Assembly (NCBI GenBank): GCA_948469885.1
Contig: CAOKMT010000006.1
Span: forward strand, 1-64,000
DNA from: an uncultured Sporosarcina sp.
Lineage (GTDB): Bacteria; Bacillota; Bacilli; Bacillales_A; Planococcaceae
Length of the DNA stretch: 64,000 nt
Reading direction: 5' to 3'
Shown here one piece after another: positions 26,503-34,837 of the stretch. The notes beneath the pieces were generated by a model that saw only the letters and a program-made list of their open reading frames with translations, was not told where the DNA came from and searched no databases. Every line of letters starts with the position of its first letter. Position 1 is the first letter of the stretch. Both the position numbers and the translations under genes were made by a program.

Positions 26503-26952
26503 ATGGAATCGACAGCGATGGAACGTCCTGTCACGATCCGGCTTCATTCATCGATTCGACATCCTGGGCAGGATCAAGAAACGCATGAGTTAAAAGCGAA
26601 GGGACGTTTAATTGAAAAAGCCGGCACGTCCTATTTACAATATGTAGAAGAGCAAAATGGCCAAAGCATTCAAACAGTCGTCAAAATGAGTGCACAGGAT
26701 GCGCTTATCATGAGAAAAGGTGCGGTGACAATGCGCCTCCCGTTTATCGCGGAGGGAGAACGGCTAGGCGAATATGGCACAGGCCCCGCAAGTTTGAAAA
26801 TGCTCGTGAGAACGAAGAAACTTGACTTTGTAGAAGAGATGGAACGAGAAACAGCAAGCGGACGGTTTGCGGTCACTTACGAATTACACGCGGACGGTTC
26901 GCTACTGGGCACATATGAATTGATGATTACATATACGGAGGGAACGAAATGA
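26503..26952 (+). CDS. ywiB: DUF1934 family protein (YwiB)
   Basis: 149 residues with a lipocalin-like beta-barrel pattern: [19 protein letters not shown], then [33 protein letters not shown] and the closing GTYELMITY. Matches YwiB/DUF1934, upstream of argS in B. subtilis. Function unknown. ATG at 26503 with AGTGGCGGTGA upstream; the GTG at 26488 is possible. Overlaps argS by ATGA. Confidence 0.85.
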   Translation: MESTAMERPVTIRLHSSIRHPGQDQETHELKAKGRLIEKAGTSYLQYVEEQNGQSIQTVVKMSAQDALIMRKGAVTMRLPFIAEGERLGEYGTGPASLKMLVRTKKLDFVEEMERETASGRFAVTYELHADGSLLGTYELMITYTEGTK

Positions 26953-28616
26953 ACGCAGTTGAGAAGATCCAACAGGAAGTAAAAGCGGCTTTACATGATG
27001 CAGTCATGGCGGCACAACTTACAGAAGAAGCGAATATACCGGATATTATGCTGGAAGCACCACGCCATAAGGAGAATGGAGACTATGCGACGAATATTGC
27101 AATGCAGCTGACGAAAATTGCAAAACAACCGCCACGTGCGATCGCTGATGCAATTGTCGCCAATGTGGATACCGAGCGTGCGTCCATTGAAAAAATCGAT
27201 GTGGCAGGCCCAGGTTTCATCAATATCACTTTGAAAAAAGCTTACTTGCAAGAAGTCGTCAAGACCGTCCTTGCACAAGGTGAACGTTACGGCCGTTCTG
27301 AAACAGGTAAAGGGGAAAGAATCCAAGTGGAGTTCGTCTCTGCGAACCCAACAGGAGACCTTCATCTGGGACATGCCCGCGGCGCTTCCGTCGGTGACTC
27401 CCTTTCTAATGTGCTCGATTTTGCAGGCTATGACGTAGAACGCGAATATTATATAAACGACGCGGGGAACCAGATTGATAATCTGGCGAGATCCGTCGAA
27501 GCACGCTATTTCCAAGCACTTGGCGAGGAATGCGAAATGCCGGAAGATGGCTATCATGGACAAGATATCATCGACATTGGTAAACGGCTCGTCGAAGAGT
27601 ACGGCGACCATTATAAAAATATACCAGCGGAAGAAAGGTATACATTTTTCCGCACATACGGATTAAATTACGAACTGAAAAAGCTGGAAACGGATTTGGC
27701 CAATTTCCGCGTTCCTTTTGACAGTTGGTTTTCTGAATCGACATTATATAATAGCGGAAAAATCGAAGCGGCATTGGACAAGCTACGGGAAAATGGCCAT
27801 GTGTTTGAAGAAGAGGGGGCGACGTGGTTCCGTTCCACAACATTCGGTGATGATAAAGATCGGGTGTTAATTAAAAAAGATGGTTCCTTCACATACATTT
27901 TACCGGACATTGCTTACCATGAAGATAAAATTCAACGCGGCTTCGATACGCTGATCAATATTTGGGGCGCCGACCATCACGGATACATTCCGCGTATGAA
28001 AGCAGCGATCGAAGCGCTCGGCTATGCCAAAGACAAACTGGAAGTGATCGTCGCGCAAATGGTGCATCTGTATAAAGATGGCGAGCGGATGATGATGAGT
28101 AAACGGACAGGGAAAGCTGTCACGTTGCGTGAACTCGTGGAAGATGTTGGACTTGACGCAGTTCGATATTTCTTTGTTATGCGTTCTGGCGATGCGCAGA
28201 TGGATTTCGATTTGGACCTCGCTGTTTCAGAATCCAATGAAAATCCTGTCTACTACGCACAATACGCCCATGCAAGAATTTCGTCCATCCTCCGCCAGTC
28301 GAAAGAAATGGGATTGGAAGCATCCGATGAACACGTCGAGCTGTTGACGACGGAGAAAGGCGTCGACTTGATGAAGAAAATCGGCGACTTCCCGCTACTT
28401 GTCGCAGATGCGGCACGGACACGTTCACCGCATCGGATCGCAACATACATTCAAGAACTGGCTGCGGCATTCCATTCGTTCTACAATGCGGAAAAAGTGT
28501 TGGATCCAGACAACCGCGAACTGTCTGAAGCACGTTTGGCGCTAATTACGGCAACCCGCACGACCATCGCAAACGCATTGCGCCTGATCGGTGTTTCTGC
28601 GCCGGAGCGGATGTAA
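26949..28616 (+). CDS. argS: Arginyl-tRNA synthetase
   Basis: Class I synthetase. The N-terminal Add1 tRNA-binding domain is followed by [20 protein letters not shown], here quoted as [16 protein letters not shown], containing the HIGH-type motif HLGH, and by [11 protein letters not shown], the KMSKS counterpart. The C-terminal DALR domain contains [17 protein letters not shown] and ends [12 protein letters not shown]. 555 residues, normal for Bacillus. Start overlaps ywiB; ribosome site GGAGGGAACG. A terminator follows 54 bases later. Confidence 0.96.
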   Translation: MNAVEKIQQEVKAALHDAVMAAQLTEEANIPDIMLEAPRHKENGDYATNIAMQLTKIAKQPPRAIADAIVANVDTERASIEKIDVAGPGFINITLKKAYLQEVVKTVLAQGERYGRSETGKGERIQVEFVSANPTGDLHLGHARGASVGDSLSNVLDFAGYDVEREYYINDAGNQIDNLARSVEARYFQALGEECEMPEDGYHGQDIIDIGKRLVEEYGDHYKNIPAEERYTFFRTYGLNYELKKLETDLANFRVPFDSWFSESTLYNSGKIEAALDKLRENGHVFEEEGATWFRSTTFGDDKDRVLIKKDGSFTYILPDIAYHEDKIQRGFDTLINIWGADHHGYIPRMKAAIEALGYAKDKLEVIVAQMVHLYKDGERMMMSKRTGKAVTLRELVEDVGLDAVRYFFVMRSGDAQMDFDLDLAVSESNENPVYYAQYAHARISSILRQSKEMGLEASDEHVELLTTEKGVDLMKKIGDFPLLVADAARTRSPHRIATYIQELAAAFHSFYNAEKVLDPDNRELSEARLALITATRTTIANALRLIGVSAPERM

Positions 28617-28669
28617 TTGTATCTAAGGTTTCACATATATAGGTAATGTAAAACAGATTATAATAATTG

Positions 28670-28706
28670 AAACTCCGCTATTGTTTAACACGATAGCGGA
28701 GTTTTT
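28670..28706 (+). terminator. Rho-independent terminator after argS
   Basis: Hairpin AAACTCCGCTAT / ATAGCGGAGTTT with an 11-base loop, then TTATTTTA. Confidence 0.9.
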
Positions 28707-28763
28707 ATTTTATCCTAATTTGATGTGTTAGGATATTAGCTTTACATAGAATTAATTTATTAT

Positions 28764-28785
28764 TTGATAAATGAATCTGATAACT
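28764..28785. promoter_or_regulatory. Putative LysR operator upstream of MFS gene
   Basis: TTGATAAATGAATCTGATAA plus two bases matches 18 of 22 positions at 31331-31352 in front of the ureohydrolase gene. A second dyad GATATT-caga-AATATC lies at 28820-28835. The shared motif in front of two genes flanking a LysR gene suggests its binding site (inference). Confidence 0.45.
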
Positions 28786-28853
28786 TTGAGGATAAATCGT
28801 GTGGTATCTTTTAAATACGGATATTCAGAAATATCTAAAAAGGGGGATTAACA

Positions 28854-30209
28854 ATGAGTAGTCAATCGAGTAAAGCACCAAGAAAGAAATTGCGATGGTT
28901 TATGGTTGTATTGGCAGCCATTGGGATTATTATAAACTACGTGGACCGATCCGCTTTAGCTGTAGCCCTTCCCTATCTTAGTAATGATTTAAACCTAAGT
29001 CCGACGCAAGCGGGTATTATACTAGGCTTGTTCTTTTGGACATATGCTGCGTTTCAAATTCCTATGGGGTGGGCGGTTGACCGTTTTGGATCACGAATCA
29101 TTTTTGCGCTATCTTGTGCTTGGTGGTCTGTATGTACTGCAGCAACGGCTATAACGAAAGGCTTTTGGTCACTTTCGGCTGCACGGCTCTTATTGGGAGT
29201 TGGTGAAGCAGGGGCTTTTCCAAGTTGTGTAAAGGTTGTTTCCCAATGGTTTCCCAAGCAAGAACGAGCATTTGCCTCAGGGGTTTACACAAGTGGTGCT
29301 CGGGTAGGAACTGTTATTGCTTTGCCGATTGTAACCGCTATCATTGCTGCGATGGGATGGAAGATAGCATTCGTGGTTATTGGGCTAGCGGGGTTAATTT
29401 GGGTAGTTGCTTGGTTGAAATTTTACCGAACTCCTAGTACCCATCCGGCAATTTCTGAAGAAGAGTTGGCATATATCAAAGAAGGCGGTGCCCGGACAGA
29501 AGATAACTTTGCAAAAGGAGACTCAAAGAAAAATAAGCCGACAATTCGTTGGACGGAATTATTGAATAACCGTGCAGTAATGGGAATGACGATCGCATAT
29601 TCATGCACTTCTTTCGTATTGTACTTTTTCATCACATGGTTTCCAGCTTATCTTGTAAATGAACTGGGTTTTAGTATTTTAGAGCTTGGTCTATATGGAG
29701 CGATTCCCGGAGTTGCCGCGTTAGTTGCACAACTATTAGGTGGTTACATTTCGGATACATTAGTAAGAAAAGGTATGGATATTAGTAAAGCTCGAAAAAC
29801 ATGTATTGTTATCGGTTCAGTCTTATCAATTTCGATTGCATTCGCTGCATTCACAGGCAACCCATTTGTTGCGCTTGCATTACTATCCATCTCGTTTGCT
29901 GGGATGACTTTTGCAGATTCAAGTGTTTGGGCAGTCCCTGCTGATATCGCTCCTGAAGGAACGGATTATGCAGCATCCATCGGCGGGATTTTTAACTCAT
30001 TTTCAAACTTTGCAGGTATTGCAAGTCCAGTTGTGATCGGTGCATTAGTAGGAGCGACAGGTTCATTTGCCGCTGGATTTATCACAGCAGGTGCATTTGC
30101 AGTTATTAGTCTTATTTTCTATGTATTTGTAACTGGAAAACTTGAGCCGATTGAGCCTAAAGATCAGCGAAAAGCAATTATTACCAAATTGCCTAAAGAA
30201 ATTATTTGA
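28854..30209 (+). CDS. MFS transporter, anion:cation symporter type
   Basis: 451 residues with 12 predicted membrane helices and a central cytoplasmic loop. NYVDRSALAVALPYLSNDL and the WAVDRFGSR loop motif, then ARLLLGVGEAGAFPSC, are typical of the anion:cation symporter (ACS) group that imports sugar acids and other organic anions. ATG at 28854 with AAGGGGGAT upstream. AT-rich relative to argS. The LysR gene and ureohydrolase gene next door suggest the substrate could be a guanidino or amidino acid (inference). Substrate not known. Confidence 0.82.
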   Translation: MSSQSSKAPRKKLRWFMVVLAAIGIIINYVDRSALAVALPYLSNDLNLSPTQAGIILGLFFWTYAAFQIPMGWAVDRFGSRIIFALSCAWWSVCTAATAITKGFWSLSAARLLLGVGEAGAFPSCVKVVSQWFPKQERAFASGVYTSGARVGTVIALPIVTAIIAAMGWKIAFVVIGLAGLIWVVAWLKFYRTPSTHPAISEEELAYIKEGGARTEDNFAKGDSKKNKPTIRWTELLNNRAVMGMTIAYSCTSFVLYFFITWFPAYLVNELGFSILELGLYGAIPGVAALVAQLLGGYISDTLVRKGMDISKARKTCIVIGSVLSISIAFAAFTGNPFVALALLSISFAGMTFADSSVWAVPADIAPEGTDYAASIGGIFNSFSNFAGIASPVVIGALVGATGSFAAGFITAGAFAVISLIFYVFVTGKLEPIEPKDQRKAIITKLPKEII

Positions 30210-30292
30210 CTTTAGAATGTGATTGAAATGAAAAAGCGTCTCAATTACTTAAGTGACCAAGAGTTAAAGTGAAAAGAAAAAGTAAATGGACA

Positions 30293-30335
30293 AACACAGC
30301 CTAATCTGACCTTTCAGTGCAGGCTGTGTTTTCAC
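30293..30335. terminator. Bidirectional terminator between MFS and LysR genes
   Basis: Hairpin AACACAGCCT / AGGCTGTGTT with an 18-base loop and TTTTCACTTTT after it; A-rich on the other side. Confidence 0.8.
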
Positions 30336-30350
30336 TTTTATAAAAACTTA

Positions 30351-31235
30351 TTATTTGAATTGGTTGAAAATAAAAGATGAACAAAAGTCAATTATTTTCG
30401 TAACAGGTTCATCTTTCAAATAAGCAATTGAAATCTCAGTACTCACGTTTAAAGGTTCTACCAAAGATATGTTTACCAATTCCTGGTTAACAACCTCCTC
30501 GTAAACTGCATGTTGAGGTAAAAAGCATAACCCCATCCCTTTTTTTACCAAGCCTTTTGCAGCCTCCATGTTATCAACCTCTATGAAAGTATTTAGTTGA
30601 AGATTCATGGATTGCATTAATCTATTTATATAAAGCCATTCCGTTGAATTATGATCATAAAATATAATATCTTCTTTTGATATTACCTCCAAAGGAATAG
30701 GGGAGGGATTGCTAGCTATTTTATGGTTAGGGGCTGCGAATAATCCAACTGGATCACTTAATATGATTTTCGTTTGAATTTTCGGGTGGGTGATCGTACG
30801 AATAAGTCCAAAATCTACTTCATTGTTTAATAGCTTGTTGACAATTTCCTCGGAATGGTGGGAAATAATCTTTACTTTTATCTCTGGGAACTTCAATTTA
30901 AGTTCTGGTAAGATTTCGGGAATCAGATAGTTTGATACCGAGTTGGCACAGCCAATACGAACTTGATCGGGAATATACATGTCTTGCTTCAATTTATAAA
31001 TGGCTTCTTGGAAGTCATTAAGCATTTTTTCGGCATAAGGAAAAAACTTTTTTCCGCTATCTGTAAGAATTGACTTTCTTCCTTCCCGATAAAAAAGTTG
31101 TGTGTCCAATTCGTTTTCCAAAGCACGAATACGGGCTGAAATGGTAGGTTGGGTTATAAAAAGTGCTTCAGCTGCTTTATTAAAGTTATCAAAATAGACA
31201 ATGTAGACAAATGCCTCTATGTTTCGGATATTCAT
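30351..31235 (-). CDS. LysR family transcriptional regulator
   Basis: 294 residues. The N-terminal winged helix reads IEAFVYIVYFDNFNKAAEAL, FITQPTISARIRALENELD and LFYREGRKSILTDSGK, as in all LysR proteins. The C-terminal effector domain is similar to CysB/CbbR types, with RIGCANSVSNYLIPEIL and LNNEVDFGLIRT. ATG at 31235 has GAGGAGGGG on the reverse strand. Divergent from the ureohydrolase gene and convergent with the MFS gene, so it probably controls both; candidate sites are at 28764 and 31331. Confidence 0.9.
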   Translation of the reverse strand: MNIRNIEAFVYIVYFDNFNKAAEALFITQPTISARIRALENELDTQLFYREGRKSILTDSGKKFFPYAEKMLNDFQEAIYKLKQDMYIPDQVRIGCANSVSNYLIPEILPELKLKFPEIKVKIISHHSEEIVNKLLNNEVDFGLIRTITHPKIQTKIILSDPVGLFAAPNHKIASNPSPIPLEVISKEDIIFYDHNSTEWLYINRLMQSMNLQLNTFIEVDNMEAAKGLVKKGMGLCFLPQHAVYEEVVNQELVNISLVEPLNVSTEISIAYLKDEPVTKIIDFCSSFIFNQFK

Positions 31236-31330
31236 ATGTCCCCCTCCTCACATTTGATTATATCTAAAAATAAAACAGAAGTCAGATATGTATAAGGACG
31301 TTTTCCTAATAAATAAAATTATTCGATTAG

Positions 31331-31352
31331 TTGATAAAGGATTCCGATAATT
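31331..31352. promoter_or_regulatory. Putative LysR operator in divergent LysR/ureohydrolase region
   Basis: TTGATAAAGGATTCCGATAA plus TT, 18 of 22 identical to 28764-28785. It lies about 96 bases upstream of LysR and 133 bases upstream of the ureohydrolase start, the usual setting for LysR autoregulation. The 31236-31484 gap holds no gene. Confidence 0.45.
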
Positions 31353-31484
31353 AATGAACAATTTTACATGCTATATTTGTTTTAGCGCCTGTCACCTATA
31401 TTATTTCTTTCATACAAAAGTATTATTAGGTTATTCAAAAAACAGCGTTCCGAAATCTTAAATTTTAAACTGGGGGAATTTACA

Positions 31485-32426
31485 ATGGAAAAAGTGAATA
31501 TGCCGATTACAGGGATTTGTTCATTTGCGAAGTACCCAATTGCAGATGACTTAGAGAAATTAGATGCAGACATCGCAGTTTTAGGTGTTCCATACGATAC
31601 GGGTGTTGGATTTTTGACGGGATGTCGTTTCGGTCCGAGAAGAATTAGAGAAGTCTCGACGCATTATGCAAGAGGGGAAGCAGGATTTTATGATCCCGAA
31701 AGAGACGAAGTCTTTCTAGGGAAAGGCACGAAAATCGTCGATGTCGGAGATGCTGACGTTGTTCACGGGGATATTGAAGGTTCTTTTGATGCAATCGAAT
31801 ATGCCGTGCGTAAAATTCGTGAAAAAGGTGCAATTCCAGCGATCATGGGAGGAGACCACTCGATTTCAATTCCGGTCGCAAGAGGACTGAAAGATGAAGG
31901 GAAAGTGGCGGTCATTCAGCTGGATGCGCATTTGGATTGGTCGGATGCGCCCGGCGGTCAAACGTTAGGGAATGGTAGTCCAATGAGAAGAATGTCTGAA
32001 ATGGAACATATTGGTGAAATGGTGCAAATCGGGCTTAGGGGGTTAGGTAGTAGTCGGAAAGAAGATTACGATGCGGCAAAAGCGTATAACAGCCAATTAA
32101 TATCTGCAAAAGAAGCGATTCAACTTGACGTTGAAGGTGTACTAGATAGAATTCCGGATGCGGATAAGTATTATGTAACAATCGACATTGACTGCTTCGA
32201 TATTTCATTAGCGACGGGGACAGGTTCTCCTTCACCAGGTGGATTCTCTTATGATTTCTTAAACGATATCTTGATCGGTATTGCTGAAAAAGGAAAAGTG
32301 ATTTGTTTCGACCTTGTCGAAGTGGCACCGCAATATGATCCGACAGGTGCAACGACACGGGTTGCGGCGATGACGATGTTAAACTTCATGGGACATATTT
32401 TGAAAAACCAAGGGAAAAATCAATAA
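31485..32426 (+). CDS. Agmatinase/arginase-family ureohydrolase
   Basis: 313 residues of the binuclear-metal ureohydrolase fold. Metal ligands are visible in MGGDHSIS, QLDAHLDWSD and TIDIDCFDISLATGTGSP, so the enzyme looks catalytically complete. It hydrolyses a guanidino or amidino compound to urea or a related product. The DAHLDW and DCFDISLATG segments differ from Bacillus SpeB (DAHTDL, DVLDPAHAPG), so agmatinase is only one option; guanidinobutyrase, guanidinopropionase or formimidoglutamase-like activities are others. ATG at 31485 after GGGGGAATTT. Base composition resembles the host more than the preceding two genes. Confidence 0.82.
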   Translation: MEKVNMPITGICSFAKYPIADDLEKLDADIAVLGVPYDTGVGFLTGCRFGPRRIREVSTHYARGEAGFYDPERDEVFLGKGTKIVDVGDADVVHGDIEGSFDAIEYAVRKIREKGAIPAIMGGDHSISIPVARGLKDEGKVAVIQLDAHLDWSDAPGGQTLGNGSPMRRMSEMEHIGEMVQIGLRGLGSSRKEDYDAAKAYNSQLISAKEAIQLDVEGVLDRIPDADKYYVTIDIDCFDISLATGTGSPSPGGFSYDFLNDILIGIAEKGKVICFDLVEVAPQYDPTGATTRVAAMTMLNFMGHILKNQGKNQ

Positions 32427-32438
32427 TCGATCGACCAA

Positions 32439-32470
32439 GACCGCTACATATAGGTTGTAGCGGTTTTTTT
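32439..32470 (+). terminator. Rho-independent terminator
   Basis: Hairpin ACCGCTAC / GTAGCGGT with a nine-base loop, then TTTTTT. Ends the ureohydrolase transcript before the B12 riboswitch. Confidence 0.92.
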
Positions 32471-32576
32471 ACGTATGTTGAAAAGCCATGCTTGTTCACG
32501 GGCGAACAGGGTTCGGTCTTTCTCGACAGGTGCAGAATTTATAGTATACTGGAAGGGATTCAAAACAATATACGAA

Positions 32577-32730
32577 GTAAAGGTGCCCTGCTGAAAACGG
32601 GGTTAAAAGGGAAGTCGGTTCGATGCCGACGCGGTCCCGCCACTGTAAGTGTGAGCGATCGTTTGAATGTCACTGGGAAACCGGGAAGACGCGAGCCGCT
32701 TTGAGCACGAGCCAGGAAACCTGCCTTTAC
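32577..32730 (+). ncRNA. Cobalamin riboswitch
   Basis: P1 helix GTAAAGG (32577-32583) pairs with CCTTTAC (32724-32730). Inside are the landmarks of the class: GGTGCCCTGCTGAAAACGGG, TTAAAAGGGAAGTCGGT, the B12-box CCCGCCACTGTAAGTG, GGGAAGACGC and the closing GAGCCAGGAAACCTGCC. It lies 143 bases before btuF and should turn the salvage operon down when adenosylcobalamin is plentiful. The terminator at 32810 is the probable expression platform. Confidence 0.97.
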
Positions 32731-32809
32731 GATGAAAGTCACCCGCCTACGAGGAATAGGATTGGTGAAAATCAGCGCTTCCGTGCGTTTAGATTTTTAC
32801 TGAATGTCT

Positions 32810-32837
32810 TCCTCCGTAGCAATACGGGGGATTTTTA
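32810..32837 (+). terminator. Riboswitch-controlled terminator
   Basis: Hairpin TCCTCCGTA / TACGGGGGA (one G-T pair) with loop GCAA, then TTTTT, 37 bases before the btuF start. Its place between the aptamer and the first gene fits transcription attenuation. Confidence 0.82.
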
Positions 32838-32873
32838 ATTTCAATTTCAAATAATTAAGTAGGAGGAAGTAGT

Positions 32874-33851
32874 ATGAGAAACATATGGAAATTATGGCTT
32901 GCCTCCGTATTGGCGCTATCATTACTGGCAGCATGCGGCAGTACGGCAACAAAAGATCAGCCAGAAATAGACAAAACGCCGACGGAAGAGGTTGGTGGAC
33001 AGGCCGATGAAACGTCATTTCCACTGACACTGACAGATGCGGTAGGCAATGAAATCATATTTGAAGCCGCGCCAACTAAAATCGTTTCGATGACGGCGAG
33101 TAATACAGAAATTCTTTTTGGGCTTGGTCTCAATGAAGAAATTGTCGGTGTCGGTGACTTCGACGATTATCCAGCTGAGGCAAACGAAAAAGAGAAAATC
33201 GGCGCACAGCAGTTCAACGTCGAGAAAATTGTTGCCATGAACCCTGACATCGTTTTTGCGCATGAAATCGGTTTAAGCACAGGTGAAGAAGGCCTCCAGC
33301 AAATCCGCGATGCGGGCATCCCTGTATTTGTCGTGAAAAACGCAACGAATTTTGACGAAACGTACAAATCTATTGAAACACTCGGTCAAGCGACAGGCAA
33401 AACGGAAGAAGCACAAGAAATTATTGAGAGCATGAAAGCGAAAGTGGAAGATGTGTTAGCAAAAGCGGATACAGTGGAAGAGAAAAAGACCGTGTTCGTG
33501 GAAACATCGCCTGCTCCTGACATCTACACACCGGGTAAAGGGACGTTCATGCAAGAAATGCTCGATATGATCGGCGCGGAAAACATCTCTGCCGACCAAG
33601 AAGGTTGGTTCGTCATGGATGCGGAGGAAATCGTCAATCGGAATCCTGAAGTCATTATCGTGATGTATGACTATATAGACACGGCAGTCGAAGACGTCTA
33701 CAAACGTCCTGGATTCGATGCGGTGACGGCAATTCAGGATGAAGCGGTCATCCAAGTCCAAGAAAATATAACGAGCCGCACAGGTCCACGTCTGGCAGAA
33801 GGATTGGAAGAAGTCGCGAAGGCGATTTATCCGGAGGTTTTCGGTGAGTAA
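32874..33851 (+). CDS. btuF: Cobamide/corrinoid ABC transporter binding lipoprotein
   Basis: 325 residues: lipoprotein signal with lipobox LLAACG, an acidic linker, then the BtuF/FhuD-type fold starting FPLTLTDAVGNEIIFEAAPT. KIVSMTASNTEILFGLGL, EEIVGVGDFDDYP and VEKIVAMNPDIVF are typical of corrinoid and siderophore binding proteins; riboswitch control and BtuC/BtuD neighbours make corrinoid the ligand. ATG at 32874 follows AGGAGGAAG. Overlaps btuC by 8 bases. Confidence 0.93.
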   Translation: MRNIWKLWLASVLALSLLAACGSTATKDQPEIDKTPTEEVGGQADETSFPLTLTDAVGNEIIFEAAPTKIVSMTASNTEILFGLGLNEEIVGVGDFDDYPAEANEKEKIGAQQFNVEKIVAMNPDIVFAHEIGLSTGEEGLQQIRDAGIPVFVVKNATNFDETYKSIETLGQATGKTEEAQEIIESMKAKVEDVLAKADTVEEKKTVFVETSPAPDIYTPGKGTFMQEMLDMIGAENISADQEGWFVMDAEEIVNRNPEVIIVMYDYIDTAVEDVYKRPGFDAVTAIQDEAVIQVQENITSRTGPRLAEGLEEVAKAIYPEVFGE

Positions 33852-34836
33852 ATCGAGTGTTGCTTACATCGTATCCGCCGCCACGCTCATTGTGGCGGTA
33901 TGGGCCGGTGTGTCGATCGGTTCGGTGGAAATTCCGCTCAGCACATTGTGGAATAAAGGAGATGCGACAGCTACAAATATATTATGGAAAATCCGCATGC
34001 CGCGTGTCATCCTTGCAGGACTTGTCGGGGCATCGCTTGCGATTGCGGGTGCCGCTTTTCAAGGATTACTCAAAAATCCACTCGCGGACCCATACACCCT
34101 CGGAGTGTCATCCGGCGCCTCGGTCGGTGCTGTGATGACACTCTTTTTCGGCTTATCCCTTCCGTTCCTCGGCACATTTACGCTTCCTGTATTCAGTATG
34201 GTCGGTGCGGCGCTTACGATGTTTTTCGTTCTTGGCTTCGCACGTCTTGTAGACAGGGCGATGAAAATGGAAACGATCATTTTGACGGGCATCATTTTCG
34301 GCTCGTTTCTCGGTTCCGTATTGTCACTGATGATTGCGTTGACAGGGGAAGAACTTCGTCAAATTATCGGTTGGCTTCTCGGCAGCGTGTCTATGCGTGG
34401 TTGGAATTACATTATGATGATTTTGCCGTTTGTCCTTGTCGGTTCAATTTTGCTTTGGCTCAATCGCCGCGAATTAAATGCCATGTTGTTCGGGGAGGAA
34501 AGGGCACATCATTTAGGGATCAATGTGAAGCGCCGGAAATTCATGATTTTGATCGGCGGTTCGATTTTGACAGGTTCGGCCGTCGCTGTCTCGGGGACAA
34601 TTGGATTTGTTGGTCTTGTTGTTCCACATATGACAAGGTTGATGTGGGGAGCGGATCATCGCCATCTATTGATGTTATCTTTCATGAACGGTGCCTCGCT
34701 TCTTATCATTTGCGACCTTATTGCACGGACGATCATTTCGCCATCGGAACTTCCGGTAGGCGTCATTACAGCGTTCATCGGTGCGCCGGTATTTGCTTTC
34801 ATCTTCTACCGACAACGAAGGAAAGGAGCGATGTGA
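33844..34836 (+). CDS. btuC: Cobamide ABC transporter permease
   Basis: FecCD/BtuC family permease, 330 residues with about ten membrane helices. Conserved ATNILWKIRMPRVILAGLVG, GAAFQGLLKNPLADPYTLGV, and the coupling loop region HLGINVKRRKF, followed by GTIGFVGLVVPHMTRL. GTG start at 33844 inside the end of btuF. Stop TGA is two bases before the TTG start of the ATPase gene, so the three are tightly coupled. Confidence 0.94.
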   Translation: MSKSSVAYIVSAATLIVAVWAGVSIGSVEIPLSTLWNKGDATATNILWKIRMPRVILAGLVGASLAIAGAAFQGLLKNPLADPYTLGVSSGASVGAVMTLFFGLSLPFLGTFTLPVFSMVGAALTMFFVLGFARLVDRAMKMETIILTGIIFGSFLGSVLSLMIALTGEELRQIIGWLLGSVSMRGWNYIMMILPFVLVGSILLWLNRRELNAMLFGEERAHHLGINVKRRKFMILIGGSILTGSAVAVSGTIGFVGLVVPHMTRLMWGADHRHLLMLSFMNGASLLIICDLIARTIISPSELPVGVITAFIGAPVFAFIFYRQRRKGAM

Positions 34837-34837
34837 T

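Noticed and set aside
32600..32645. Bases like a tRNA T-arm (GGTTCGATGCC)
   Set aside because: They are part of the cobalamin riboswitch core and no cloverleaf can be drawn around them.
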